A stretch of 64,000 nucleotides of DNA from DATKYQ01 sp035528415 (lineage in GTDB: Bacteria > Myxococcota > B64-G9): positions 6,749 through 70,748 of the forward strand of contig DATKYQ010000044.1 in assembly GCA_035528415.1 (NCBI GenBank), written 5' to 3'. Made by a program: the position numbers and the translations under genes. Of this stretch, positions 1 to 8,401 are shown in pieces; position 1 is the first letter of the stretch; every line of letters begins with the position of its first letter. The notes under the pieces were generated by a model. That model had not been told where the DNA came from and did no database searches. It worked only from the letters and a program-made list of their open reading frames with translations.

Positions 1-1
1 G

Positions 2-1228
2 CGGGCGGTGGTGGCCGCGGGCAGCTACGATCATAACCTCTACCTTTTCGACGCCGCCGAGGGAAACCTGGTGTGGCGTTTCACTACCGGCAACGGAGTG
101 TACTCGGCCCCGTTGATCTGGAAGGACGGCGAACGGGAGTGGATCTTCGTCGCCTCGAGCGACAGGTTAATCTACGGCCTGGACGCCGTACTCGGCAACC
201 GGCGCTGGAGCCGCGCCGTGGCCGGCTACCAGCCTACTCTTGGGGGCAGCCGCCTGTCCGCGCCTTGCCTGGGCCTGTCCAAGGGAACCCCCGCCGTTTT
301 TGTCGGCTACCGGGTCTGGGACAAGTCGCTGGCCAACTCGACTCAGAGCGGAGGACTGATCGCCGTCGCCGCACGATCTGGAGAGCGTCTGTGGCAGGTA
401 GACTTTCTGGACAATTCTGTTTCCGACCCCGTCTTTGCCGTCTTTGACGATCACTCATATGTCTTTGCGGCCTCCAGCGACGGCAACCTGCGCGCCCTGG
501 ATGCCGACAGCGGCAAACTACTCTGGTTTCACCGCGAGACCGAGCCGATCATGGGCGCGCCGCTTTTCTATCAGGCTAGAAGCGGGCCGCGGGTAATCAT
601 CGGCTCGCACTTCGGCAAGCTGCGCTGTCTCGACGCCCACGATGGGCGTGAGATCTGGAGCTTCAAGACGGGCAACTGGATTACCGGGGCCGCGGCACTC
701 TACCGCTCGGGTGGGCGCGACCTGGTGGCCTTTGGATCGTACGACCGCCACCTGTACGTCCTGGAGGCCGAGAGTGGCCGTAAGGTGTTCGCCCATCTCG
801 CCGCGGGGCCTGTTTATTCTTCTCCTGCGGTTGTTCCGCTGGAACCCGAGCCGCAGATTCTCTACGCGGCATGGGACAACCGCATCTACTGCCTGTCCGG
901 TCTGGACGGCACCCAGCTCTGGACGCTATTCACGGGCCAGCCCCTGTGGGACGCAGTGGCCCAGGGAGACAGCAACTGGTCCTCGCCGGTGGCGGCGCGC
1001 ATCGACGGGCGCTGGATGTTGTATCACGGCTCCTATAACGGCGTCTTCTACGCCATCCCGCTGGCACAGGCCGCAACGGCCGTCGGCGCGCATCCCTGGA
1101 CAAACCTGCGCTTCTGGGTGACGATGTTTTTAGCCATGGCCTTCTCGGGCGCCCTGGCTTTCTACCTCGACCGCCGCCGGCGCGGGCGCACGGCGGTTCG
1201 GGTGGACCGGAAATCTCCCCGCGAGTAG
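2..1228 (+). CDS. PQQ-like beta-propeller membrane-anchored protein, 5' truncated
   Basis: The frame is open to the left edge of the window, so the N-terminus is missing. The visible part of about 407 residues is a series of blades of the PQQ/quinoprotein type. Each has a G-S-x-D-x-x-L-Y/R-x-L-D core followed by a tryptophan-bearing strand such as LLWFHRETE or EIWSFKTGNW. These repeats form a beta-propeller in the PQQ-dehydrogenase and BamB families. A single hydrophobic helix near the C-terminus (FWVTMFLAMAFSGALAFYL) followed by an arginine-rich tail suggests a membrane anchor with the propeller outside the cytoplasm. It lies one base before an iron-sulfur membrane protein, so the two are probably co-transcribed. 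No catalytic residues are recognisable, so a binding or assembly role is as likely as an enzymatic one. Confidence 0.8.
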   Translation, partial: RAVVAAGSYDHNLYLFDAAEGNLVWRFTTGNGVYSAPLIWKDGEREWIFVASSDRLIYGLDAVLGNRRWSRAVAGYQPTLGGSRLSAPCLGLSKGTPAVFVGYRVWDKSLANSTQSGGLIAVAARSGERLWQVDFLDNSVSDPVFAVFDDHSYVFAASSDGNLRALDADSGKLLWFHRETEPIMGAPLFYQARSGPRVIIGSHFGKLRCLDAHDGREIWSFKTGNWITGAAALYRSGGRDLVAFGSYDRHLYVLEAESGRKVFAHLAAGPVYSSPAVVPLEPEPQILYAAWDNRIYCLSGLDGTQLWTLFTGQPLWDAVAQGDSNWSSPVAARIDGRWMLYHGSYNGVFYAIPLAQAATAVGAHPWTNLRFWVTMFLAMAFSGALAFYLDRRRRGRTAVRVDRKSPRE

Positions 1229-1229
1229 A

Positions 1230-2282
1230 TTGATCACGATGCGCGACAAATTCAACAGCCGGTCCATCTCGCGCCTGCGCTTGGTCATACAGATCCTTTT
1301 CTTCGCCGTTTTGATCTATGGAGGCTTTGCGGTAAGCGGGATCGAGACATGGCTGAGCCGCGGACCGGCCCGGATCGACCGCCTGACCGGCCCGGCCAAC
1401 GTCAAGCAGGTCGTCAAGCGCAGCACCACCACTGACATCTACCTCCCGGCGACTTCCTGCATCTACCAGCGCCAGGGTTTGTGCAAGGGCTGCAGCCTCT
1501 ACTACCTGACCGACATCATCGCCTGGCACCCGAAGATCGAGAAAGTGCTTGCCTACCTAGGTGTGCTCCTTCTGCTGATGCTCGTCGGCGGGCGCCTGTG
1601 GTGCGGTTGGGTCTGTCCCCTGGGGCTGCTTTCGGACATAATGACCAGGCTGCGCGCCAGGACTGGAATATCGAGAGTGCGCGTATCGAAGGGCTTTCGC
1701 GAGGGACTGGTGTGGGCCAAGTATGTCATTCTCTTGGCGGTGCTCTCTGTCGCAGCCCTGGCTTCATTGCCTTCCATGGCCGATTATCGCCTAAGCCTGT
1801 CAGAGCCATTCTGCCAGGTCTGCCCCTCGCGGATCTTCCAGGCCTTCTTCTCGTTCGATACTGTCTGCTGGACCAACCCGGCCGACAAGATCACCACTGT
1901 CTTCACCGTGCTCGGATTACTCGCCTTCGGGCTGTTCTTCATCGGCCTGACCGTTCGCAGGTTCTGGTGCCGGCTGTGTCCAATCGGGGGGCTGAACGCC
2001 GCCTTCAACCGTACCGGCCTGGTGATGATCGTCAAGGACGGGCAAAAGTGCACCCGCTGCGGCGCCTGCGAACGCTCGTGCCCGCTGGACGTCCAGCGTG
2101 TCTTCGAGGGCCGCGGGCGCGGCCCGGTTACCTCGTACGAGTGCCACCTGTGCCTGCGCTGTGTTGAAAGCTGCCCGGAGGATGGCTGTCTCGAGTTCCG
2201 CTGGCTGGGGTTTACTCTCGCCTCGAGCGGCGTTTCAAAAAAAGGCCCCAGAACACGAGCGCCAGAAGTGGAATCAGGCTGA
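1230..2282 (+). CDS. NapH/NosR-like polytopic 4Fe-4S membrane protein
   Basis: A 350-residue integral membrane protein with about five hydrophobic helices and several cysteine clusters. Two paired CxxxCP motifs next to membrane segments (WCGWVCPLG near residue 124, WCRLCPIGG near 245) are the hallmark of the NapH/NosR/CcoG group. A C-terminal ferredoxin domain has CTRCGACERSC near residue 274 and CHLCLRCVESC near 305, enough for two [4Fe-4S] clusters. An extra CKGC motif sits near residue 90. Proteins of this family pass electrons from quinol to periplasmic partners. The start used is a TTG one base after the upstream stop; an ATG at 1239 is an alternative. The partner oxidoreductase is not in the window, and the upstream propeller protein may be linked to it. 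The specific redox system is unknown. Confidence 0.82.
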   Translation: MITMRDKFNSRSISRLRLVIQILFFAVLIYGGFAVSGIETWLSRGPARIDRLTGPANVKQVVKRSTTTDIYLPATSCIYQRQGLCKGCSLYYLTDIIAWHPKIEKVLAYLGVLLLLMLVGGRLWCGWVCPLGLLSDIMTRLRARTGISRVRVSKGFREGLVWAKYVILLAVLSVAALASLPSMADYRLSLSEPFCQVCPSRIFQAFFSFDTVCWTNPADKITTVFTVLGLLAFGLFFIGLTVRRFWCRLCPIGGLNAAFNRTGLVMIVKDGQKCTRCGACERSCPLDVQRVFEGRGRGPVTSYECHLCLRCVESCPEDGCLEFRWLGFTLASSGVSKKGPRTRAPEVESG

Positions 2283-2748
2283 GCGCGGCAAGCCCCAGCA
2301 CGCGCGATGTCCGGCTGCTCTTACCGACGTTGATGGTGCCCGCCTCCATCCAGCCGCGTCCTTGCCTGCCTGCCCGCGGGCTGTTGTCCGCGAAAAGGCG
2401 CAGGCTGTGCAGGTCGGGCTGTCCGCGGGCGTGAAGTGTTGCACTGATCGGGAACCGGACGTGCGGAGTTGTCGCCTTGCTCTTCGCATCGATCTCGAAG
2501 ACGCAGCGATCGGCGGGCAGGCAGCGCGGGATGCTCGCCGGCCGCACCACGATCTCCAGGGGTGTCTCGCTCTCGACCGACACCCGGGCATCCAGGAGCG
2601 CAATTGGAGATTCGTTGCGGTAGATCAGCCTGATCGATCCGCTGCCCCGCGGCAACCTGATCTCGGAATCGGTCGTAACCAGCGTGACTCCACCCGCCAG
2701 GGCCAGCGGGGGAAAGAAGGTCAAGAATGTGATGGCTACGATTCTCAA
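2212..2748 (-). CDS. Secreted, C-terminally anchored hypothetical protein
   Basis: I do not recognise a family. The 178-residue product starts with a clear Sec signal peptide (MRIVAITFLTFFPPLALAGG). A middle region rich in alternating hydrophobic residues looks like a single beta-sandwich domain with two cysteines (near CLPADRCVF) that could form a disulfide. It ends with one transmembrane helix (LGLAALSLIPLLALVFWGLF) and a basic tail (KRRSRRE). This is the layout of a periplasmic domain tethered to the inner membrane. The 3' end overlaps the 3' end of the iron-sulfur membrane protein by about 70 bases. Only nine bases separate it from the ankyrin lipoprotein upstream, so these two form one transcript. 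Confidence 0.6.
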   Translation of the reverse strand: MRIVAITFLTFFPPLALAGGVTLVTTDSEIRLPRGSGSIRLIYRNESPIALLDARVSVESETPLEIVVRPASIPRCLPADRCVFEIDAKSKATTPHVRFPISATLHARGQPDLHSLRLFADNSPRAGRQGRGWMEAGTINVGKSSRTSRVLGLAALSLIPLLALVFWGLFLKRRSRRE

Positions 2749-2757
2749 AGGCGATTC

Positions 2758-3462
2758 CTACCTGGTCGGTTGGGACATTTCGAGCGGCGTGCGTCCGGAG
2801 CGATCCTTGGCGAAGATGCTGGCCCCGGCCATGATCAAGGCGTTGGCCACCTTTTCGTTGCGGGCCAGGTGCAAAGCCGTCATACCGTACTCGTCGTGGG
2901 CCTCGACATCTGCTCCGGCCGCGATCAGCAACTCGGCGATCTCGGCCGTAGACGCTTCGTGCAACGGTGTCAACTGGTAGCGATTACGCGCGCTCACGTT
3001 GGCGCCATGCGCCAGCAGCTGGCGCACCATGACCGCCCGGCCGAGAATGGCGGCCCAATGCAGGGCACTCATGCCGTTGCGCGTGCGACCGTTGACATCG
3101 GCCCGGTGATCGAGAAGAGCCCCGGCCACGTCGACGTGATTTTGCATCGCGGCCGTGTGCAGCGGCGTCCAACCATACACGTTGCGGGCGGCCACCGGCG
3201 CCCCGTGCGAGATCAGTAGTTCGGCCACCGCGGCACTGCCCGCAAGATGCAAGGGCGTCAGGCGTAAGCTGTCTTCGGCGGCTGGCGGCTCCCCGGCATC
3301 CAGCAGGCTGCGCACACGCTCGGCATCACCTGCGAAGCTGGCAAGTGCCAGGTCGGAAAGCCCGGCTTCTGAGACCGGTAAATTATAAAAGGGAAGTTCT
3401 CCCGGCATCGACTCGGCACAGCCGCTAAAGGCCAGAATTATAAGCAGCACAAAAGCACGCAT
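2758..3462 (-). CDS. Ankyrin-repeat lipoprotein
   Basis: The product is about 234 residues. I start it at an internal ATG that gives a short lipoprotein signal peptide, MRAFVLLIILAFSGC, with lipobox LAFSGC; a longer open frame upstream adds 20 residues that look non-coding. Six or seven ankyrin repeats follow, each with the G-x-T-P/A-L-H-x-A signature, for example GWTPLHTAAMQNHVDVAGAL and GMSALHWAAILGRAVMVRQL. Ankyrin repeats are protein-interaction modules, so this is probably an envelope adaptor or inhibitor protein. It is the first gene of a two-gene unit with the tethered hypothetical protein. Its interaction partner cannot be deduced from the sequence. Confidence 0.8.
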   Translation of the reverse strand: MRAFVLLIILAFSGCAESMPGELPFYNLPVSEAGLSDLALASFAGDAERVRSLLDAGEPPAAEDSLRLTPLHLAGSAAVAELLISHGAPVAARNVYGWTPLHTAAMQNHVDVAGALLDHRADVNGRTRNGMSALHWAAILGRAVMVRQLLAHGANVSARNRYQLTPLHEASTAEIAELLIAAGADVEAHDEYGMTALHLARNEKVANALIMAGASIFAKDRSGRTPLEMSQPTR

Positions 3463-3553
3463 GTGCACAATCTTGACCTCTGGAGCCATGCGCGTCAAGC
3501 GAGAAGGGAGCAAGATGGGCATAACCTTCTCGATGTGCTAGGATGATCCGGCA

Positions 3554-4603
3554 ATGGAAGAGAAGCGGCGAAATGAACGAGACAAGATCGACCGGCGGCG
3601 CTTTTTGAAAGTCGCCTGTGGTTCGGCCGCCTGCCTGGGAGCGGCGGCCTGCCTGCCCCACGCGGATGGCGACTGGGATTCGTGCACTGAAAGCCAGCCG
3701 CTGATAGAGGCCCCGTCTTCCAATCGGGTGGTCGAAGTGCACTCGGAGCAGGCTGTCATCCAGGTTGAGGGAAAGAGCGCCATCGACGCCGGAGTGGTGA
3801 TCGCCATGTTCGCGGCCGGTTTGCAGTCCTTGACCGGGCAGGCTGAGGCTGCCGAAGCCTGGCGAGTCGTCCTGCCGGGACGAAAGGACGGAGAGCGCAT
3901 CGCGCTCAAGGCCAATGCATTGAACCAGGATGTGCCGAGTTCTCCAGAACTTCTGGCCGCCGTCATCGGCTCGCTAACCGAAGGCGGCATCCCGGCCGCG
4001 GATGTTTTCGTCTGGGATCGCACTGTGCGTGAACTCGAGCTGGCCGGTATCACCCCCGAGCGACTGGGCGTCGACTGCCGCGGCACGATCTACTCTTCGG
4101 GCGACGACAGCGGTCCGGGCTACGAACAGGAGGCGGCCTGTCTTTCGGGGTGCAAGATACATCTCTCAACCATCCTGACTCGCGAGACAGATCATCTGAT
4201 CAACGTGGCCGTGCTGAAAAACCATTTCGCGGCCGGCTTCTCCGGCTGTCTCAAGAACAACTACGGCTGCTTCGAAAATCCCTACGACTTCCACGATGGC
4301 TGCGAGCAGCACATAGCCCTGCTCAATGCGCTGCCGCAGATCGCCTCGGTCGCCCGCCTGTGTGTGTTAGATTCCCTCTTCGCGGTCACGTCAGGAGATA
4401 CCAACAAGCCGGCCGACTGCGAGCCGGGGCTCATACTGCTCTCGTTCGATCCCGTGGCCATCGATCAACGCGGCCTGGACGTCCGCGACCGGATTCGCGC
4501 ATCGCGCGGGCAAGACCCGGGCAATCCGGCCGGCTACCTGCAGGTGGCAGCCGATATGGGCATGGGCAACATCGACTACGACCTTCAGACAATCGAGATC
4601 TGA
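3554..4603 (+). CDS. Tat-exported DUF362 protein
   Basis: A 349-residue protein with a twin-arginine leader, DRRRFLKVACGSAACLGAAAC, including a possible lipobox-like cysteine. The mature region matches the DUF362 layout: an N-terminal segment with K-A-N-A (ALKANALNQ), a central VAVLKNHFAAGFSGCLKNNY block, and the C-terminal SFDPVAIDQRGLDV block. Members are often found beside ferredoxin domains and membrane redox proteins, but their reaction is unknown. Tat export implies folding, perhaps with a cofactor, before export. A second DUF362 protein with a Tat motif lies about 8 kb downstream, and the two are only distantly similar. The start is the ATG shortly after a TAGGAT -10-like box, with no obvious ribosome-binding site. 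Confidence 0.8.
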   Translation: MEEKRRNERDKIDRRRFLKVACGSAACLGAAACLPHADGDWDSCTESQPLIEAPSSNRVVEVHSEQAVIQVEGKSAIDAGVVIAMFAAGLQSLTGQAEAAEAWRVVLPGRKDGERIALKANALNQDVPSSPELLAAVIGSLTEGGIPAADVFVWDRTVRELELAGITPERLGVDCRGTIYSSGDDSGPGYEQEAACLSGCKIHLSTILTRETDHLINVAVLKNHFAAGFSGCLKNNYGCFENPYDFHDGCEQHIALLNALPQIASVARLCVLDSLFAVTSGDTNKPADCEPGLILLSFDPVAIDQRGLDVRDRIRASRGQDPGNPAGYLQVAADMGMGNIDYDLQTIEI

Positions 4604-4605
4604 AC

Positions 4606-5853
4606 TCAGTCCGTCTTCCGGGCGACAATCATCTCTAGCAGGGCTTCGATCCTGGTTCTCAAACGACCCGTGTCCTCAGGCCCGAATTCGGTGTTGATCG
4701 AAAGCCAGGGCAGCCCGCTCTCAGCGAAAGACCCCGCCAGCCCCGGCTCATCCAGGTCGAAAAGCTGACACAGGCGCTGAGTATGGTGAACGATCCCGTC
4801 CACGCTGTGGCTCTCAACCAGTTCGCGCAGGCGGTCGGTGCGCCCGTCGCTTCCGACCAGGCAGGGACAGGTGGAGGGCAAGAGCACTCGCTCCCCGGCC
4901 GCGCGGATCAGCCCGTCGGTCGTCCATTCGTCCACCACGACGGGGTGCCGCAGACGCTCGCTGCCCGAGCACAGCTCGTCGGCCACAATGTCGGCCCCGC
5001 ATTCGAGCAGCAGAAGCGGCAGCTTGAAATCCGGCCATAGCACGGGCGAGCCGGTCAGCAGGATGCGCGCACGCGGCCTGCTTCCGCTGCCGTCAGCCGC
5101 ACGTTGCTCGAGTTCGCCGAGAAGCACGGCGGTCTTCTCCGTCCACCAGTCGGGATCGGCGAGGAAGCCGGCCTGCATCACCAAAAGCGCGTCGGCACCG
5201 TTGACAGGCGGTCTGGCCGACTTGCGCAGCTCGTTCATCCTGCGCACCAGCGCCACGCGCTCGTTGACGTGCTCGATGGCCGCGCGCAGCGAGCGCCGCG
5301 TGACGCGCCGGCCGCAGAGTTTCTCGATGCGCCTGGTAAGGCGCCGCATCTCGGAAAGCCAGGCCGACCGCGCTCGCTCTCCCTGGTTTGTCTGCGGCAG
5401 CTCCAGATTGAACACTTCGTGCCTGCCCGAAAGCAGGCCGCCGAGTTTTTTCTTGCCGTCGCACGAAGTCGGAATCACCAGCAGATCGGCGGCAGCCATG
5501 GGATCATCGTCGTCGTCCACCCGGCCCATGAGCGCGCGCAAAGCGCAACAAACTTCGGCCTGCAGACGCCTGGCACCACGCCGCACCGTTGCCGAGCAGC
5601 CGTCGTCGAGGCGAATCGGCACTCCTCCCGCGGCCAGCACCAGCTCGTCCGGCACGAAGTTGCACACTTGGCCGACAAGCTTGCGCCCGGTCCCGGCAAG
5701 CTGACCGCGCCAGAGTTGCTTACGAAAAAATTCGTCGAACGGCTCGATGCCCCTCGGCCGATCCTTCACGGCAGCCAATGCGTCCAGAACCTGAACGACC
5801 TCTTGCTGACACTCAGACACGACCTGCTTCCTCCGCAATCTCAGGCGGGACAT
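4606..5853 (-). CDS. 2-hydroxyacyl-CoA dehydratase D-component (HgdB/FldC) family protein
   Basis: About 416 residues from the chosen ATG. The frame is open for another 119 codons upstream, but that part is rich in Arg and Cys and reads as non-coding. The protein carries the family's early motif CNFVPDELVLAAGGVPIRL (CxxVPEEL in relatives), a second conserved cysteine in TSCDGKKKLGG, and a third region VHHTQRLCQLFDLDE. These three cysteines are the expected ligands of a [4Fe-4S] cluster. Relatives are subunits of 2-hydroxyacyl-CoA dehydratases, benzoyl-CoA reductases and the double-cubane family. No second dehydratase subunit or ATP-dependent activator is in the window, so it may be a stand-alone reductase of the double-cubane kind. 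The start remains uncertain because no ribosome-binding site is well placed. Confidence 0.7.
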   Translation of the reverse strand: MSRLRLRRKQVVSECQQEVVQVLDALAAVKDRPRGIEPFDEFFRKQLWRGQLAGTGRKLVGQVCNFVPDELVLAAGGVPIRLDDGCSATVRRGARRLQAEVCCALRALMGRVDDDDDPMAAADLLVIPTSCDGKKKLGGLLSGRHEVFNLELPQTNQGERARSAWLSEMRRLTRRIEKLCGRRVTRRSLRAAIEHVNERVALVRRMNELRKSARPPVNGADALLVMQAGFLADPDWWTEKTAVLLGELEQRAADGSGSRPRARILLTGSPVLWPDFKLPLLLLECGADIVADELCSGSERLRHPVVVDEWTTDGLIRAAGERVLLPSTCPCLVGSDGRTDRLRELVESHSVDGIVHHTQRLCQLFDLDEPGLAGSFAESGLPWLSINTEFGPEDTGRLRTRIEALLEMIVARKTD

Positions 5854-5991
5854 CTCCGGGCAAAAAATAGGCTTCGGGGCCCACAACATCAAGAACAATC
5901 GCCGGCAGCCAGGTGAGCAGGGCCTGGAGATCCTGATTCTGGTCTTTTGTCGGCAGCCGGTATAGCATTTGCGAAATCGGAGATGGAGGCT

Positions 5992-6828
5992 ATGGGTTCC
6001 AAATATAAAGTTACGCTGGCGTTTCTGCTGGTGGCCGCGGTCACTTTTGCAGCGCTCGAGCTGTTCATGTCCCCGTCCAGCGGTCCTGATGTTCCGCTGA
6101 CCGAGGAAGCCGTTGCTTTTCCTGGCGCCGGATCTTCTATACCGCGCGCAGGTAACGAAAAAACCACGGCAGAGGAACCCGCGCCGGCGGCCCGGGCGGC
6201 CGAACCGCAACTGGTGCCCGTCGTACCGCGGGGCCCGGTTTCCATGCGAAAAGAGGCCAGGCTCCCCGTTCCTCCGTCCGAGTCCGAGCCCGGGCTCACG
6301 GCAGTTTACATGGTCAAGGATACCACCCCGCCAAGGCTTTCGATTCTGTCGCCGGTCGACCGTTCATACACCATGGAGCGACAGATCAAGCTGACGGTTC
6401 GCTCCGAGGCGGGCGCCCGGGTCGATCTGAACGGTTCTGCCCTTGCCGAAAAGCCGCCCGGCTTTTTCCGCGGCAGCGCCGGTTTGTCGCCCGGGCAAAA
6501 CAGCATCGTCGTGCGGGCCACGGACGCTGTCGGTAACGTTTCTACGGCCTTGGCACGGGTGACCTTCATCGATCCGGCAAACATCCGGGCCGAGAAAAGT
6601 CGCCTGGTCGCCCTATTGAAGCAGCTCGATGAAGTACGCGCCGCGGCCCGGGATGTCGACCAACGTATCGCCGAATTGCTCGGTCAGATCGAAGACGCCA
6701 AGGATGTCAAGCGCATTCCCGAGTTCAGCAATATCCTGCGCGAGGTGCGCAACAACCGCAAGCAGTTGCAACAAGAGATTGAACACGCAATTGTTAAAAT
6801 CGACAAGTCCTTGCCTGGCGTGAAATGA
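5992..6828 (+). CDS. Membrane-anchored protein with Ig-like domain and coiled coil
   Basis: The product is about 278 residues, of no named family. The chosen ATG gives MGSKYKVTLAFLLVAAVTFAALELF, an N-terminal signal anchor; a GGAG sits nine bases upstream. A proline- and alanine-rich linker leads to an Ig-like domain of the bacterial carbohydrate-active-enzyme type: DTTPPRLSILSPVDRSYT, then G-x-N-S-I-V-V-R-A-T-D-A-V-G-N. The last 80 residues have heptad-like charge patterns (EVRAAARDVDQRIAELLGQ) and are likely a coiled coil. This suggests a periplasmic structural or scaffolding protein. It is divergent from the HgdB-like gene and precedes the ABC permease, with 57 bases between. Confidence 0.6.
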   Translation: MGSKYKVTLAFLLVAAVTFAALELFMSPSSGPDVPLTEEAVAFPGAGSSIPRAGNEKTTAEEPAPAARAAEPQLVPVVPRGPVSMRKEARLPVPPSESEPGLTAVYMVKDTTPPRLSILSPVDRSYTMERQIKLTVRSEAGARVDLNGSALAEKPPGFFRGSAGLSPGQNSIVVRATDAVGNVSTALARVTFIDPANIRAEKSRLVALLKQLDEVRAAARDVDQRIAELLGQIEDAKDVKRIPEFSNILREVRNNRKQLQQEIEHAIVKIDKSLPGVK

Positions 6829-6850
6829 TACATTCAGTCGCTGTGCTAGA

Positions 6851-6879
6851 TTGACTTCTCCATTTGTCCGGGTTAGGTA
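6851..6879 (+). promoter_or_regulatory. Candidate sigma70-type promoter for the ABC permease gene
   Basis: TTGACT and TAGGTA are separated by 17 bases. The -10 box ends six bases before the ATG, and no good ribosome-binding site precedes the start, so the transcript may be leaderless. An overlapping TGCTAGATT (extended -10 style) just upstream is an alternative. Confidence 0.35.
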
Positions 6880-6885
6880 CGGGCC

Positions 6886-8343
6886 ATGTCGGTCATCGCC
6901 ACTGTCTTCAAAAAAGAATTGCTCGACGTCCTGCGCGATCGGCGCACGCTGATCTTCATGCTGGTCATCCCGACGCTGTCCATTCCCGTCCTGATGTGGG
7001 TCCTCACAAGCGTCATGGTTCACTTCACAGAAAAGTTGGCCCGCGAACAGGTGAACGTCCTGATGATCAATCCGCAGGCGGCACCGGATCTGGCAAAAGG
7101 CCTTACGGATCGCTCCACCATCGTCGGCCGGGCGCAGCGTGTCGCCGGGGTGCTTGGCGAGTACGGCATAGGCGAGAAGGAACTCGGCATGGTCAGTGGC
7201 GATTCACAGGCATTCATCAGACTGCTCGAGAAGAAAGGAGTCGATCCCGACCAGCTTGCGGCCCGGCTGCGGGGTGTCTCCGGGGACGATGAGTTCGATT
7301 TTTCGCCCGCCGGTATCATCGGCAGCGCCTACCCACCCAATTTCCATATCATCACCTCATTGCCCACGGGGATGCCGGACGTCTCCGACCCAGCCGACAG
7401 GCAGGCGGCCTTGCTGCAAGCCGTCCGTCGGGACAAGATCGCCGCCGCCGTCGAGTTCGAGCAGGATGCCCCGAAGCGCTTGGCCGGGGGCAATTTCACC
7501 GTGGTAAAAGTATACTACATCGAGACGTCCGATCGCTCGGCACGAGCATTCAGAGGCCTGCGGACGATCCTGGGATCCCTGGGCAAGGATATCACCATCG
7601 AGAGGATCCGCGCCCACGATCTGCCGCCGGGGTTCGCAACGCCAATAAAAGTGCGCTCGCGGCGCCTGCCGGGGCCGAGCTTGATGGCCAAGATCCTTTC
7701 GCAGATCCTTCCCTACATGATCCTGCTCTTTTCCATGCTCGGCGCCCTCTACCCGGCCATCGATCTCGGCGCGGGCGAGAAAGAACGCGGCACGCTGGAG
7801 ACGCTGTTGGTAGCCCCGGTCAGCAGGTTGTCCATCGTGCTCGGCAAGTTCACCGTGATTCTCTTAGCAGCGCTGGTGTCGGCGTTGCTGGCCACAGCAA
7901 GCCTTGCGATCTCCTTGCGGATCGGCGTCTTTGCGACCCTGTCGGTGATTGGCGGCGGATCGTTCACTTTCAGCCCGATCGAGGCGCTGGTGGCTTTACT
8001 GATGGTGGTGCCGGTCGGCTGCATCTTCGCGGCGCTGCTTTTGGCCATCTCAATCTTCGCCAAGAGCTTTAAGGAGGCCCAGTCCTATGCCAGCCCGTTG
8101 CAGATGTTCATCGTCATGCCGGCCTTCGCCTCATTCATCCCCGGAGTCGATCTCGACTGGCTGACCGCCTCCATTCCAATCGTCAACGTATCGCTGGCGC
8201 TCAAGGAAATATTCACCGGCAATCTCGACCAGCATTGGGCTCACGTGGGCCTGATCTTTTTATCCACCACTTTCTACGCGGGACTGTTGCTGTGGTTCGC
8301 CGCCTGGTGGTTCCGCCGTGAGCAGGTTCTTTTCAGGTCTTGA
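6886..8343 (+). CDS. ABC-2 type (NatB-like) exporter permease
   Basis: A 485-residue membrane protein. The N-terminus, FKKELLDVLRDRRTLIFML, and first helix match the NatB/ABC-2 permease pattern. A large extracytoplasmic domain of about 230 residues follows. Then a cluster of about five helices begins at ILPYMILLFSMLGALYPAID, with the conserved KERGTLETLLVAPVSR coupling motif. Family members pair with a NatA-type ATPase to export sodium, peptides or drugs. The expected ATPase is not adjacent; a matching NatA-like gene lies about 8.3 kb downstream on the same strand, so the operon seems split. The substrate cannot be inferred. Confidence 0.85.
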   Translation: MSVIATVFKKELLDVLRDRRTLIFMLVIPTLSIPVLMWVLTSVMVHFTEKLAREQVNVLMINPQAAPDLAKGLTDRSTIVGRAQRVAGVLGEYGIGEKELGMVSGDSQAFIRLLEKKGVDPDQLAARLRGVSGDDEFDFSPAGIIGSAYPPNFHIITSLPTGMPDVSDPADRQAALLQAVRRDKIAAAVEFEQDAPKRLAGGNFTVVKVYYIETSDRSARAFRGLRTILGSLGKDITIERIRAHDLPPGFATPIKVRSRRLPGPSLMAKILSQILPYMILLFSMLGALYPAIDLGAGEKERGTLETLLVAPVSRLSIVLGKFTVILLAALVSALLATASLAISLRIGVFATLSVIGGGSFTFSPIEALVALLMVVPVGCIFAALLLAISIFAKSFKEAQSYASPLQMFIVMPAFASFIPGVDLDWLTASIPIVNVSLALKEIFTGNLDQHWAHVGLIFLSTTFYAGLLLWFAAWWFRREQVLFRS

Positions 8344-8351
8344 TACAATAA

Positions 8352-8381
8352 TTGACAAGGCTCGCGGCTAAACCATATAAG
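8352..8381 (+). promoter_or_regulatory. Sigma70-type promoter for the lysine degradation pair
   Basis: TTGACA and TATAAG are separated by 18 bases, in the short gap after the permease gene. A GGAGG ribosome-binding site and GTG start follow. This is the best consensus promoter in the window. Confidence 0.6.
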
Positions 8382-8401
8382 GGCGCATCCGGAGGTGCGC
8401 T

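Noticed and set aside
2098..3219. Plus-strand open frame of 373 codons
   Set aside because: It crosses two minus-strand genes with clear signal peptides and ankyrin repeats; no domain of its own.
5854..6210. N-terminal extension of the HgdB-family gene
   Set aside because: The residues are Arg- and Cys-rich without family similarity, and they overlap the divergent gene and its ribosome-binding site.
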